DNA from: Pantoea eucalypti | GTDB taxonomy: Bacteria > Pseudomonadota > Gammaproteobacteria > Enterobacterales > Enterobacteriaceae | Assembly (NCBI RefSeq): GCF_009646115.1 | Contig: NZ_CP045720.1 | Coordinates: 186,001-250,000, forward strand | Length of the DNA: 64,000 nucleotides | Direction: 5' to 3' | Shown here: positions 56,139 through 64,000 of the stretch, one piece after another | Layout of the letters: each line of letters opens with the position of its first letter | Numbering within the stretch: the first letter of the stretch is position 1 | Position numbers and translations under genes: made by a program | The notes under the pieces: model-generated | The model's input: only the letters and a program-made list of their open reading frames with translations | What the model was told of the DNA's origin: nothing | The model's database searches: none

Positions 56139-56508
56139 GCTTTCTTCTGAGTAAACCCGCGTTTTGCACTTCCTGGTGCGTCTAATCTGCTTCTGCCACT
56201 CTTCTTGTTGTCTTTCCGCTAAAAACACTTTCTGGCGACAAAATGACGCCTTTGCAGCCGTGCGTTATGTGCTGGTTGTAATTCCTTGTTTATGTAACCT
56301 GGTTTTCGATTTCATGCTGATTGTCTCTGCGTCAACGTGAGAATCATGGCAAAAGTCTCATGATTTAGTGCCGCTCTAAGTTGTAAATTTTTTCTGATAG
56401 GTCATCCTTTAATATGCTATCTCATGTAGCTTAATTCTTTCGTAATCGACGGCTTATAGCTGAATATATGAGGTCTTATCGGCGATATAATGTTCAGGGA
56501 GAATATAA
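56139..56508. other. Low-GC gene-free region
   Basis: About 370 bp of A/T-rich sequence before the DUF4225-like gene. It should hold that gene's promoter (gatataatg at 56483-56491 could be a -10). No gene or RNA family is recognised. Confidence 0.55.
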
Positions 56509-57324
56509 ATGGATGCAGCATTGCTCGATATGATGCGCTCAGGCCGAAATAAGCACTGGGCTGAAACAACGATTAATCTTGAGGCCAGAAAGCTGATCAA
56601 TACGGCTAATCATGTGTCCTCGGCCCATCTTTCAAATGGCATGACTCAGGTAAAGTTCGTTCAGGAGATTAGAGATCTCATTGAGAAGGAATTTGCCGCT
56701 GCACGACGTGCAAAATCTGACGAAGAGTGCGTGGCATGTATTAGAAATTTGCGGATAGAAATGGAAAACCTTCAGGAGCAGGACAGAATGCTGCGCATGA
56801 AAGCTGCGAAACTCTACGCCAAAGTGGAGTTTGTTAAGGAAAACAATAAAATCGTTGGGTATGTGATTTCTGCTGTAAATGTTGTTATGGCCGGTGCCGA
56901 AATAGCTACTGGCCTAACCCTTATAGGTTCTATGACGCCTATGGGTATTCTGGCCGGTGCAGTGCTGGTTATTGACGGCGCTAACGGCATAAGCAAAGAA
57001 TTTTCGAACTACGTTATGGGTATAAAAAACACCGAAGGTTTAGTGGCTGATGCTGCCATGTCTTCCGCTCAATTTATGGGGTTCAGTCCAAACAGCGGGC
57101 TGGCAGTCTATAAATCAGTCTCGCTGGTCGCAAATGCTTATACCGTATTTGGCCTCTTCAGGCGCCCCGGAACCTGGCGTTTATTCAGATACATGCCATC
57201 CGATTATTTCCGAAAAGTTAACACAATGAGCCGCGCCAAACTCACAATGCACATAGTCGGTTATGGTGTTACGGCCAAAGTCATATTTGACCTTATATCT
57301 GTTAAGGGCGCTGTTCAGAATTAG
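56509..57324 (+). CDS. DUF4225-like protein of unknown function
   Basis: A 271-residue protein that by memory resembles the DUF4225 family (SGRNKHWAETTINLEARKLINTA, VKENNKIVGYVISAV, YFRKVNTMSRAKLTMHIVGYG). The N-terminal half (about residues 20-115) is charged and helical, probably coiled coil. A central hydrophobic stretch (about 118-160) could form one or two membrane helices. No enzyme motif is seen. Base composition is clearly lower in GC than the neighbouring genes, suggesting acquisition. It converges with, and overlaps by 23 bp, a small membrane-protein gene. Confidence 0.65.
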   Translation: MDAALLDMMRSGRNKHWAETTINLEARKLINTANHVSSAHLSNGMTQVKFVQEIRDLIEKEFAAARRAKSDEECVACIRNLRIEMENLQEQDRMLRMKAAKLYAKVEFVKENNKIVGYVISAVNVVMAGAEIATGLTLIGSMTPMGILAGAVLVIDGANGISKEFSNYVMGIKNTEGLVADAAMSSAQFMGFSPNSGLAVYKSVSLVANAYTVFGLFRRPGTWRLFRYMPSDYFRKVNTMSRAKLTMHIVGYGVTAKVIFDLISVKGAVQN

Positions 57325-57631
57325 TTGTTAATTTACGATAGCGCCATGCCTTATAGGCAAGTGTTGCTGGCGTTAGATACCATATAAAAGGTAATACAAT
57401 TGCAAGTGTACCTGTGAGCGTGATGCTGGTATCTGAGGATGCCAGCACTAACGTGAGAACGAGAATGGCTAAGGCAACGATAGTAATCCACTTTGCAGCA
57501 ATAAAGCGGTTAGCAAGGTCATGGATAACCGAATCCAGAGAGCCGCCATAGTTAGCAATGTTGTTTTTAAGCTTCTGAAGATCTGCATAGTTAAAGCCGG
57601 AATCCAGCAGCGCCTTTTCGTTCAATTTCAT
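57302..57631 (-). CDS. Small two-helix membrane protein, unknown
   Basis: A 109-residue protein. An N-terminal soluble region of about 46 residues (MKLNEKALLDSGFNYADLQKLKNNI) is followed by two hydrophobic helices (about 48-66 and 72-92) and a basic tail. It shares the low GC of the DUF4225-like gene and overlaps its 3' end by 23 bp on the opposite strand. Family not recognised. An accessory or antagonistic partner role is possible but is inference. Confidence 0.65.
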   Translation of the reverse strand: MKLNEKALLDSGFNYADLQKLKNNIANYGGSLDSVIHDLANRFIAAKWITIVALAILVLTLVLASSDTSITLTGTLAIVLPFIWYLTPATLAYKAWRYRKLTTNSEQRP

Positions 57632-57982
57632 AGACTTTTATCCTTAAAATTACCTGTGTAGCTTAAATAACTTTACCTGATAATGGCACTAAAAATCCCG
57701 CAAAGGGCACTCTTTCTGATAACTACTCTTTATGTCTGATATCCAGCTCTAAAGCGCGAAGCACTCGTAAACAGGATTATGCAGCAGTGCGCTACTTGCC
57801 ATCTGCAATATAGTGTACGGTCGGGGTCATGTTGTCCGCAAAACAGCAAGCGACGCTACACAGCAAATTTTGCCATTCTCTAAGAAATTACCTCTTACGC
57901 CAAACCTTCAACCCACCATTAACCCGCCGCCCACCCAATCCCGTCCTACACTGAATTATCCTCCCCAAATCAGGAGCAGCGG
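57632..57982. other. Gene-free region between the low-GC pair and the hydrolase gene
   Basis: 351 bp, A/T-rich on the left and GC-richer near the right end, which probably marks the edge of the acquired patch. It must carry promoters for both flanking genes. No gene, RNA or repeat is recognised. Confidence 0.55.
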
Positions 57983-58894
57983 ATGATCCAGAAGCATCGA
58001 CGAAAACAGGCAGCGATTGTGGCAGGCGTGGGATTAGGTGTAGCGGCTACGCTTTGGGGTATGAAACGCTGGCAGCAACTGAAGCAGACGCCGCCGGTGT
58101 TGCCGCGCAGTCACCACGCCGGGCTGGCGGGTTATTTCCAGCAGGTGGGCGACTGGCGCATGTTTACGCGTGTCACACCTAATGAGGATCAGGGACTGCC
58201 GGTGGTGCTGATTCACGGGCTGGTGATGTCGGGCCGGGCGATGGAGCCGCTCGCACTGGCACTGGGCCGCGACTATCACGTACTGGTGCCGGATCTGCCT
58301 GGTTTTGGGGCCAGCACGCTGCCACCTTCCGCACCCATCATGACGGTGGATCAGCAGGCTGATGCGCTCTGGCTCTGGCTGCAGCACAACGGGTTTCAGC
58401 GTGCCATCTGGGTGGGCAATGCGTTTGGCTGCCAGATTCTGGCTGCGCTGGCGGTGAAATATCCGCAGGCGGTAGCGGGGCTGGTCTTGCAAGGGCCGAC
58501 GGTGGATCGCCATGCGCGCAGTCTGACACGCCAGTTCTGGCGCAACTGGCGCAATCGTGGTCTGGAGGCGCATCGCTCGCCGGGTTCGCTGGCGTGCATC
58601 GACTACGCCAAGGCCGGGCTATGGCGCGCGTTCGGCACATTACGCGTCATGATGCGCGACCATATTGAGCATCGCCTCACTTACATCAACGCGCCAACGC
58701 TGCTGCTGCGTGGCTCGCGTGATCCAGTCTGCCCGGCACGCTGGCTGGATGAGCTCGCCGCGCTGATGCCGCGCAGCGAACGTCTGACGCTGCGCGATGG
58801 TACCCACACGCTGCACTACGTCTATCCGTGGAGTTTCTGCAACGCCATCCGCCCGTTCGTGGCGCGCATTCAGCAGGAGAATCAGCATGAGTAA
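57983..58894 (+). CDS. Alpha/beta-hydrolase-fold protein lacking the nucleophile serine
   Basis: A 303-residue protein with an N-terminal hydrophobic stretch (about 10-26), suggesting a membrane anchor. The oxyanion HGL lies near 79, and PDLPGFGAS follows. The nucleophile elbow reads VGNAFGC, with Ala147 (codon gcg at 58421-58423) where GxSxG hydrolases have serine. The acid Asp247 (RGSRDP) and histidine (GTHTLHYVYP, about 275) are kept. The ATG follows AGGAGCAG. Its end overlaps the next gene by 8 bp. It may be a non-catalytic homologue or use another chemistry. Confidence 0.8.
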   Translation: MIQKHRRKQAAIVAGVGLGVAATLWGMKRWQQLKQTPPVLPRSHHAGLAGYFQQVGDWRMFTRVTPNEDQGLPVVLIHGLVMSGRAMEPLALALGRDYHVLVPDLPGFGASTLPPSAPIMTVDQQADALWLWLQHNGFQRAIWVGNAFGCQILAALAVKYPQAVAGLVLQGPTVDRHARSLTRQFWRNWRNRGLEAHRSPGSLACIDYAKAGLWRAFGTLRVMMRDHIEHRLTYINAPTLLLRGSRDPVCPARWLDELAALMPRSERLTLRDGTHTLHYVYPWSFCNAIRPFVARIQQENQHE

Positions 58895-60278
58895 ACCGCC
58901 CAAGGGCATCGCCCGTTTTGACTCTGCTGCCGCCATGCTTCTGGCGCTGGCAAATGCGCTTCACGATCGTCCCTTCGCCAGTCCGAGCCAGTCACCGACG
59001 CTTGACCGGTTACTGCCCTCGCTGAATCGTCTGCCGACCGGGCTACGTGAGTGGGGTTATGCGCTGGGCGGCATGGCAGAAGGCATCAGCCTGCGCCAGG
59101 CGGGTGAGCTGGATATAGAAGGCATTGCTGAATGGATGGTGAGTGAGTACCCACAGCAGGATTATCCGGCGGCCTTTATCGGTTCGTCGAACGGCGCGCT
59201 GGTGCATCTGGCGTCGGCAATGAACGTGCCCTGGCTGCCGCAGACGTTTCTCTGTCCGGTGCGCGCCGCCAGTAACGATCCGGATGATGCAGAAGCGAAT
59301 TTCGAGCAAGGTAAAGAGGTGGCCGCCGCGCTGCTGGCTGCCTGGCCACGGCTGGCGGTTCACCACATGCACGACCCGAATCAGGATCGCCTGATGCTCG
59401 ACCAGATGCGCTATTTCCGGCTGAAACTGCGCGAACTGCCGCTGGCTTTTAACGAATTCCTGATGGGCAGTCTGCCCGCCGGTTCCACGCTGTTTATCAA
59501 TCACTGCACCCAGCAATGGCCGGTAACGCGCACCAGCGATCGCTCTTTCTTTCAGTTTGGTGCGCCGGGCGGAGCCAGCGAAAAAGAGTTTATGCAGGGC
59601 GGTCCGCGCGTAGCGGAATATCTGGCACGTTACGGCGTGGATCGTGAGCGCTGGACGCCGCCAGCCATTACCGACCGGGTGCCGGAAGCGGAGTGGGGGC
59701 TGGATGGTTATCTGATCGCACCGCTGAAAAAGCTTGCCGAAGCGCAGAGCTGGAAGCTGATGGAGATTCGCTACGAGAATCCGGAAGCAATGAGTTATGT
59801 GGTGGCGGAGATCTACCGCGACTGGTATCTGGCGGCGGGAATCTTACCGACCCGGCTGACGGTGGACAGTTTCCTGCTGATGGATCCGTGGTGTACGCAG
59901 CAGCAGCAGTCGATTCCGTTCTGGCTGAGCTTTAGCAGCGAATCCTCGGCATTAGCGCTGCAACGTTTCCTGGAAAAACAGCCGCCATTCCGTAACATCG
60001 ATATGATGCTCTTTTCTCATGGCACCGACAGTATCGGGCTGGCGGAGATTGATCGCTGGCGGGCGCTGCTGTCCCATGCGCGTGACGAGGGCGTATTAAT
60101 CGGTGTGGATGAGGAGCGTTACCCGCGTGACTTCGCGACGTTTGCCCGCTTCGACTCGGCGCTGCGTGAACGGGCACCGCTGTTGCCACCGCCGCCTCCG
60201 CTTAATTCAGAGAAGGTGATGGCAGGTATTAAACGTTACGGTGCAAAACATGGCGTCACGCTGACGGCGCTGACGTAG
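58887..60278 (+). CDS. Unknown protein with a GSSNG nucleophile-like motif
   Basis: A 463-residue protein from ATG 58887, which has AGGAGA upstream and overlaps the previous stop by 8 bp, so translation is coupled. I do not recognise the family. AAFIGSSNGALVHLASAM (Ser101) resembles a hydrolase nucleophile elbow, and other conserved-looking stretches are INHCTQQWPVTRTSDRSFFQFG, EIYRDWYLAAG and MMLFSHGTDSIG. The proline-rich segment LLPPPPPLN is near the C-terminus. No signal peptide. The longer frame from 58797 lies in the upstream gene and is not used. Confidence 0.75.
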   Translation: MSKPPKGIARFDSAAAMLLALANALHDRPFASPSQSPTLDRLLPSLNRLPTGLREWGYALGGMAEGISLRQAGELDIEGIAEWMVSEYPQQDYPAAFIGSSNGALVHLASAMNVPWLPQTFLCPVRAASNDPDDAEANFEQGKEVAAALLAAWPRLAVHHMHDPNQDRLMLDQMRYFRLKLRELPLAFNEFLMGSLPAGSTLFINHCTQQWPVTRTSDRSFFQFGAPGGASEKEFMQGGPRVAEYLARYGVDRERWTPPAITDRVPEAEWGLDGYLIAPLKKLAEAQSWKLMEIRYENPEAMSYVVAEIYRDWYLAAGILPTRLTVDSFLLMDPWCTQQQQSIPFWLSFSSESSALALQRFLEKQPPFRNIDMMLFSHGTDSIGLAEIDRWRALLSHARDEGVLIGVDEERYPRDFATFARFDSALRERAPLLPPPPPLNSEKVMAGIKRYGAKHGVTLTALT

Positions 60279-60297
60279 CCGCCGCGCCGTCCTGCGA

Positions 60298-61650
60298 TTA
60301 TTCGCCGTCGGTGATGGGCTGGCGCACCAGCAGCAGGTAGGCGAGTGCGCCAACCAGCGTGACGCAGGCACAGATCATTAGCGCCAGGCTGAACGATTTG
60401 GTGGTGTCGAGCACCCAGCCGGTGATCACTGGCGCGAACGAGGCGAAGATAAAGCTGGCAAAGTTCTGGATGCTGCCGACCGAAGCGGTCATGCGGGCGG
60501 TGACGTTGGCGTGGATCAATCCCCAGCATGAGGTGCCGGCGAAATGGATACAGAACAGCGCCATGCCAATCAGCGTCACGGCGCTGGTGGTATCGGTCGC
60601 GCGGGTCACCACGGCGGTGAATCCGGCTGACAGCAGCATCCCACTGACGATGCAGACTTTGCGGGTTTTTACGGCGTTAAAGCCACGACGCACCAGCGAG
60701 TCAACCACATAGCCATTCAGCAGCATGCCCGCTGCACCAAACAGGAACGGAATCGCCGCCAGCAGGCCAGTACTTTTCAGATCGAGATGATAGGTGGACT
60801 GCAGGTAGCCCGGCAGCCAGGCGATATAGAGCCACGCGGTGTAGTTGATGCCGCTGAAGCCAATCATCATGCCCCACATGGTGCGCTGCTTAAACAGGCC
60901 ACGCCACTCTTTGAAGCTGATCGGCTCTTTCCGCGACGCCACGCTGCCGGCCTGCAGATAGTGGATCTCTTCGGCGCTCAGGGTGTTATTGTCGCGGTCG
61001 CGGTAAATCATATACCAGCCGATAGCGAGGAACATGCCGAGGATACCGATGGTGACGAACATGCCACGCCAGCCCATCACCAGCATCATCGCAGCCAGAA
61101 TCGGCGGCGCTACCGACAGTCCAATCATTGAGGCGGCATTGAACATCCCCATCGGCATGCCGCGATCTTTAATGTTGAACCAGTCGTTGATCACTTTCAC
61201 GCCGCACGGGTTCATCGGCGCTTCGCCAATACCCAGGCCGATACGCACCAGGATGAACTGGGTAAAGTTATGCACCAGACCCGAGGCGGCCTGGAACAGC
61301 GACCAGATAAACATGCCGATGCCGAGCATAATGCGCGGCCCTTTACGATCCAGCAGCGCGCCACACGGCAACTGCGCCAGGCCATACGCCAGCGAAAAAG
61401 CAGAAAGCAGGAAGCCGATTTCGGTGGCGCTTAGCCCCATCTCATCGCGGATGGTCATGTTCGCGACCGACAGCGAGCTGCGATCCAGATAGTTGATGAT
61501 GGCGGCGAACAGCAACAGCAGCATCGCCGTAATCTGCACTTTGCGGATACGCGGTGAACGCACCACATCGCTGCGCATTGGCACGAAATCCTGGCCTGGT
61601 GGCGTGTCGCCGGTCACGCTGTCGCGACCGGTTACTGAGGTCTTTTCCAT
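60298..61650 (-). CDS. lgoT: L-galactonate transporter (MFS, LgoT-like)
   Basis: A 450-residue transporter with 12 hydrophobic segments of the anion:cation symporter group of MFS proteins. NYLDRSSLSVANMTIRDEMGLS, LLDRKGPRIMLG and GIGEAPMNPCGVKVINDWF are typical. E. coli LgoT (453) sits with lgoR and lgoD, as here. ATG 61650 follows GGGAGAG; the frame extends 33 codons upstream without support. Two ggtttttaat repeats at 61805-61826 lie upstream of it, suggesting LgoR control. Confidence 0.88.
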   Translation of the reverse strand: MEKTSVTGRDSVTGDTPPGQDFVPMRSDVVRSPRIRKVQITAMLLLLFAAIINYLDRSSLSVANMTIRDEMGLSATEIGFLLSAFSLAYGLAQLPCGALLDRKGPRIMLGIGMFIWSLFQAASGLVHNFTQFILVRIGLGIGEAPMNPCGVKVINDWFNIKDRGMPMGMFNAASMIGLSVAPPILAAMMLVMGWRGMFVTIGILGMFLAIGWYMIYRDRDNNTLSAEEIHYLQAGSVASRKEPISFKEWRGLFKQRTMWGMMIGFSGINYTAWLYIAWLPGYLQSTYHLDLKSTGLLAAIPFLFGAAGMLLNGYVVDSLVRRGFNAVKTRKVCIVSGMLLSAGFTAVVTRATDTTSAVTLIGMALFCIHFAGTSCWGLIHANVTARMTASVGSIQNFASFIFASFAPVITGWVLDTTKSFSLALMICACVTLVGALAYLLLVRQPITDGE

Positions 61651-61804
61651 TGCACTCTCCCGAAACTGGGTACTTATCGTTATGGTGAGAAGGGGTCTGC
61701 GCGCAGCGGCAAAAGGCCGCCGTGACGTTGCAGTCGAGACTAAGAGCAAAGGGTTAAGGATGTTGCAAAGATGTTTCTGAATCGTGCGGGAGCTAATGCT
61801 TTGT

Positions 61805-61826
61805 GGTTTTTAATCGGTTTTTAATT
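61805..61826. promoter_or_regulatory. Tandem candidate LgoR half-sites upstream of lgoT
   Basis: ggtttttaat occurs at 61805-61814 and again at 61816-61825, an 11-bp direct repeat that spans the lgoR stop codon. The same word forms the arms of the palindrome upstream of lgoR. Confidence 0.55.
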
Positions 61827-62723
61827 GTACTGACCGATTGAGCGCACCATTGAGGTTTTGGCGGTCGCCAGATGGTTATGTAATGCACAGAGCGCATCAA
61901 TATCCTGACGGCCAATCAGCGCGGTCAGTATCGCCATATGCTCCTCCAGCGCGACAATGTTACGCTGCTTAAGATCGCTTTCATCCCACTGATAATGCGA
62001 GTGAAAGATGACTGAGATGATCTCCAGCGACTGATTAAAAAACGGATTATTGGCGGCGGATAAAATCAGCGAATGCATCTGACGGTCCAGCGCAGCAAAG
62101 TGGCGATAGTTGCTGGCGATGGTGTCGCGCATGGATCGGTGACGATCCAGCAGATCCCGCGCCTGCATCCAGCGCTCATCGCTGGCGGGCAGATTCAGGA
62201 AGCGGCTCAGGGCGTGGGTTTCCAGCATCTCGCGCAGTTCAAACAGCTTCTCGGCATAATCCTGAGTGAATTTTTTCATGCGCCACTGACCGCGTCTCAC
62301 CGGCTCCAGCAGGTCATAGCGCATAAAGCGCAGCAGAAATTCGCGCACCACAACCGGACTGACTTTCACCTGCTGCGCCAGTTGCAGCTCGCTGAAGGTG
62401 TCGCCGGGCACCAGCTGCCGCTGATTGATCATATTAAAAAACATCTGCTCAAAGTGACTGGCCTGCTGCTCAATCGGCGGCGTTAAGGCGCTAAAACTGT
62501 CCTCTTCGCGGGGATCACGCACGATAACGTAGGTTTGATCCACTTTATCCAGCACGCCGCACTGATGCAGATAGTGCAGGGTATGTCGCACCGTGGTCCG
62601 GCTGATATTGAACATCTCCGCCAGCGCCGCCTGCGGTGGCAGGGGCGAACGAATATGTCGCTGAGCGATACTCTCCAGCATCTGGTTGATGACGTTCTGG
62701 CGCAAATTCTGGCTGCGGCTCAT
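61821..62723 (-). CDS. lgoR: GntR-family regulator of L-galactonate genes (LgoR-like)
   Basis: A 300-residue protein. The N-terminal winged helix has PPQAALAEMFNISRTTVRHTLHYL. A second DNA-binding-like segment, QLAQQVKVSPVVVREFLLRFMRYDL, is followed by the FCD-type ligand domain (LFELREMLETHALSRFL). Start MSRSQNLRQNVINQ matches E. coli LgoR (304). A 22-bp palindrome begins 11 bp before the ATG. Divergent from lgoD, cotranscribed with or upstream of lgoT. Confidence 0.9.
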   Translation of the reverse strand: MSRSQNLRQNVINQMLESIAQRHIRSPLPPQAALAEMFNISRTTVRHTLHYLHQCGVLDKVDQTYVIVRDPREEDSFSALTPPIEQQASHFEQMFFNMINQRQLVPGDTFSELQLAQQVKVSPVVVREFLLRFMRYDLLEPVRRGQWRMKKFTQDYAEKLFELREMLETHALSRFLNLPASDERWMQARDLLDRHRSMRDTIASNYRHFAALDRQMHSLILSAANNPFFNQSLEIISVIFHSHYQWDESDLKQRNIVALEEHMAILTALIGRQDIDALCALHNHLATAKTSMVRSIGQYN

Positions 62724-62733
62724 CTGACTCTCC

Positions 62734-62755
62734 GGTTTTTAATGCATTAAAAACC
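62734..62755. promoter_or_regulatory. Perfect 22-bp palindrome, candidate LgoR operator
   Basis: ggtttttaatg followed directly by its reverse complement cattaaaaacc, located 11 bp upstream of lgoR in the lgoR/lgoD divergent gap. The arm recurs twice upstream of lgoT. Confidence 0.7.
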
Positions 62756-62860
62756 ATTCAAAGCCCAAAAAAATCGCCGTGCTTCACACTTCCCGTAAAC
62801 GAACGCTGCGCATCAGGCAGGATTCGCCGTAACTGCCTGCAGGACAACCGGAGAATCACC

Positions 62861-63889
62861 ATGACAACAATGAAAGCACTGGTCATCGCTGAACCACGTA
62901 AGATGGTCTGGGCCACCCGCGACACCCCCACGCCTGCCGCTGGCGAGGCGCTGATTAAAATTCTCACCGCCGGAATCTGCGGCACGGATATCCACGCCTG
63001 GTCCGGCAATCAGCCGTTCTTCAGCTATCCACGGGTGCTGGGCCATGAAATCTGTGCGGAAGTGGTGGCGCTGGGTAGTGGCGCCGAGGGCTTTCAGGCA
63101 GGCCAGCGGGTGGCGTTAATGCCCTACATCTCCTGTCTGCGCTGCGACGCCTGCCAGAGTGGCAAGACCAACTGCTGTGAACAGATCTCGGTGATAGGCG
63201 TGCATCAGGATGGCGGTTTCTGCGACTACTTAAGCGTGCCGGTCAGCACGTTGCTGGCGGTGGATGAGGTGGCCCCGGAAGCGGCCGCGCTGATTGAGCC
63301 CTTTGCCATCAGCGCCCATGCGGTGCGTCGTGCAGGCATTGTGGCGGATGAGCAGGTTCTGGTGGTGGGTGCCGGACCGATTGGGCTGGGTGTCGCCGCC
63401 ATTGCCGCCGCCAGTGGCGCGCAGGTCGTGGTGGCGGACACCAGCGAATTCCGTCGCCAGCATGTCGCTGATCAGCTGGGTCTGGCGGCACTGAATCCGG
63501 CGGATGAGGCGTTTTACAGCGCGCTACGGGATCAGTTTGGTGGTCGTCTGGCGCTGAAAGTGATCGACGCCACCGGCAGCCCGGCGGCGATGAACAATGC
63601 GGTTAACCTGATGCGACACGGCGGCACAATCGTCTATGTCGGCCTGCACAAAGGCGATCTGGTTATCCCTGACAGTGAATTCCACAAAAAAGAGACCACG
63701 CTGATGGGCAGCCGCAATGCCACCCGCGAAGATTTTGATCGGGTAAGTGCACTGATGGCCAGCGGCCAGCTGCGTGCTGAAATGATGCTGAATCATCACC
63801 TGGCTTTCTCCACGCTGGATGAAACCTTTGAGTCGCAAGTCATCAATAATCGCGAACTGATCAAAGGCGTGATTCACTTCGACCGCTAA
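62861..63889 (+). CDS. lgoD: L-galactonate 5-dehydrogenase (zinc alcohol dehydrogenase family)
   Basis: A 342-residue medium-chain zinc dehydrogenase (E. coli LgoD 340). ILTAGICGTDIHAWSGNQPFFSYPRVLGHEI carries the catalytic zinc ligands Cys and His-Glu. The structural-zinc cluster is CLRCDACQSGKTNCC, and the Rossmann motif is VVGAGPIGLGVAA. The enzyme oxidises L-galactonate to D-tagaturonate with NAD+. ATG at 62861 has CCGGAG upstream; Met4 is an alternative. Divergent from lgoR and lgoT. Confidence 0.92.
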   Translation: MTTMKALVIAEPRKMVWATRDTPTPAAGEALIKILTAGICGTDIHAWSGNQPFFSYPRVLGHEICAEVVALGSGAEGFQAGQRVALMPYISCLRCDACQSGKTNCCEQISVIGVHQDGGFCDYLSVPVSTLLAVDEVAPEAAALIEPFAISAHAVRRAGIVADEQVLVVGAGPIGLGVAAIAAASGAQVVVADTSEFRRQHVADQLGLAALNPADEAFYSALRDQFGGRLALKVIDATGSPAAMNNAVNLMRHGGTIVYVGLHKGDLVIPDSEFHKKETTLMGSRNATREDFDRVSALMASGQLRAEMMLNHHLAFSTLDETFESQVINNRELIKGVIHFDR

Positions 63890-63898
63890 CGCGGCGTT

Positions 63899-64000
63899 TC
63901 AGGGCGCGGTGAGGGTTTCAAAGAAGTGCGCCCGCACCGCGTCGGCATCCACGCCGAGCGCGATACGCTGGGCGGGCAGACCGGCAAAGGGATCATTGCG
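63899..64000 (-). CDS. C-terminal end of an unidentified protein (cut by window end)
   Basis: The minus strand is open for 33 codons up to the edge and ends in TGA (63899-63901). The tail reads NDPFAGLPAQRIALGVDADA and then VRAHFFETLTAP. It converges on lgoD, 9 bp apart. The family cannot be assigned from this fragment. A sugar-acid enzyme would fit the neighbours, but that is only a guess. Confidence 0.55.
   Translation of the reverse strand, partial: RNDPFAGLPAQRIALGVDADAVRAHFFETLTAP

Overview
The window is an enterobacterial chromosome segment, most likely from Pantoea or a close relative in the Erwiniaceae. The 16S gene, the housekeeping proteins and the gene order all point that way. 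So do argG inside the arg cluster, a phosphoketolase and an mqo gene. DNA is GC-rich except for a low-GC patch near 56.1-57.9 kb. Both ends are cut: metB enters at base 1 and an unidentified minus-strand gene runs off at 64000.

Layout. 0-4 kb: methionine and folate genes metB(partial)-metL, then metF behind four tandem MetJ boxes. 4-7 kb: ppc, convergent with metF. 7-13 kb: arginine cluster argE < > argCBGH around a divergent ArgR operator pair. 13-20 kb: a decayed glutaredoxin-domain remnant, oxyR, sthA, fabR-yijD, trmA, and the B12-riboswitch gene btuB overlapping murI. 21-27 kb: a complete rRNA operon (P1/P2, 16S, tRNA-Ile, tRNA-Ala, 23S, 5S, tRNA-Asp, tRNA-Trp, terminator). 27-30 kb: hdfR, maoP, yifB. 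30-39 kb: branched-chain amino acid genes ilvL-G-M-E-D-A, then ilvY and ilvC, with an intact ilvG. 39-64 kb is more variable: a structured intergenic repeat; yhjE, yhjD and a YhjC-like LysR; an SDR, a PhzF-like protein and a GST; two MocR-type regulators, each divergent from a probable target (LysE-type exporter, AhpD-like protein); xfp and mqo; mntP with a MntR-like box; an azuC-like small-protein gene; a low-GC DUF4225-like gene with a small membrane protein; a coupled pair of unknown alpha/beta-hydrolase-type genes; and the L-galactonate genes lgoT, lgoR, lgoD.

How it works together. The left two thirds make amino acids (Met, Arg, Ile/Val/Leu) and supply oxaloacetate, each pathway under its own operator or attenuator (MetJ, ArgR, ilvL attenuator, IlvY). 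The rRNA operon joins a left flank matching E. coli rrnB (btuB-murI) to a right flank matching E. coli rrnC (aspT-trpT-hdfR-maoP-yifB-ilv), so order differs from E. coli at an rrn recombination point.

The observations most worth a second look are the azuC homologue, the hydrolase lacking its nucleophilic serine coupled to an unknown protein with a GSSNG motif, the low-GC DUF4225-like pair, the frameshifted glutaredoxin remnant beside oxyR, the repeated candidate LgoR operators, and the mntP leader with a MntR-like box but no recognisable manganese riboswitch.
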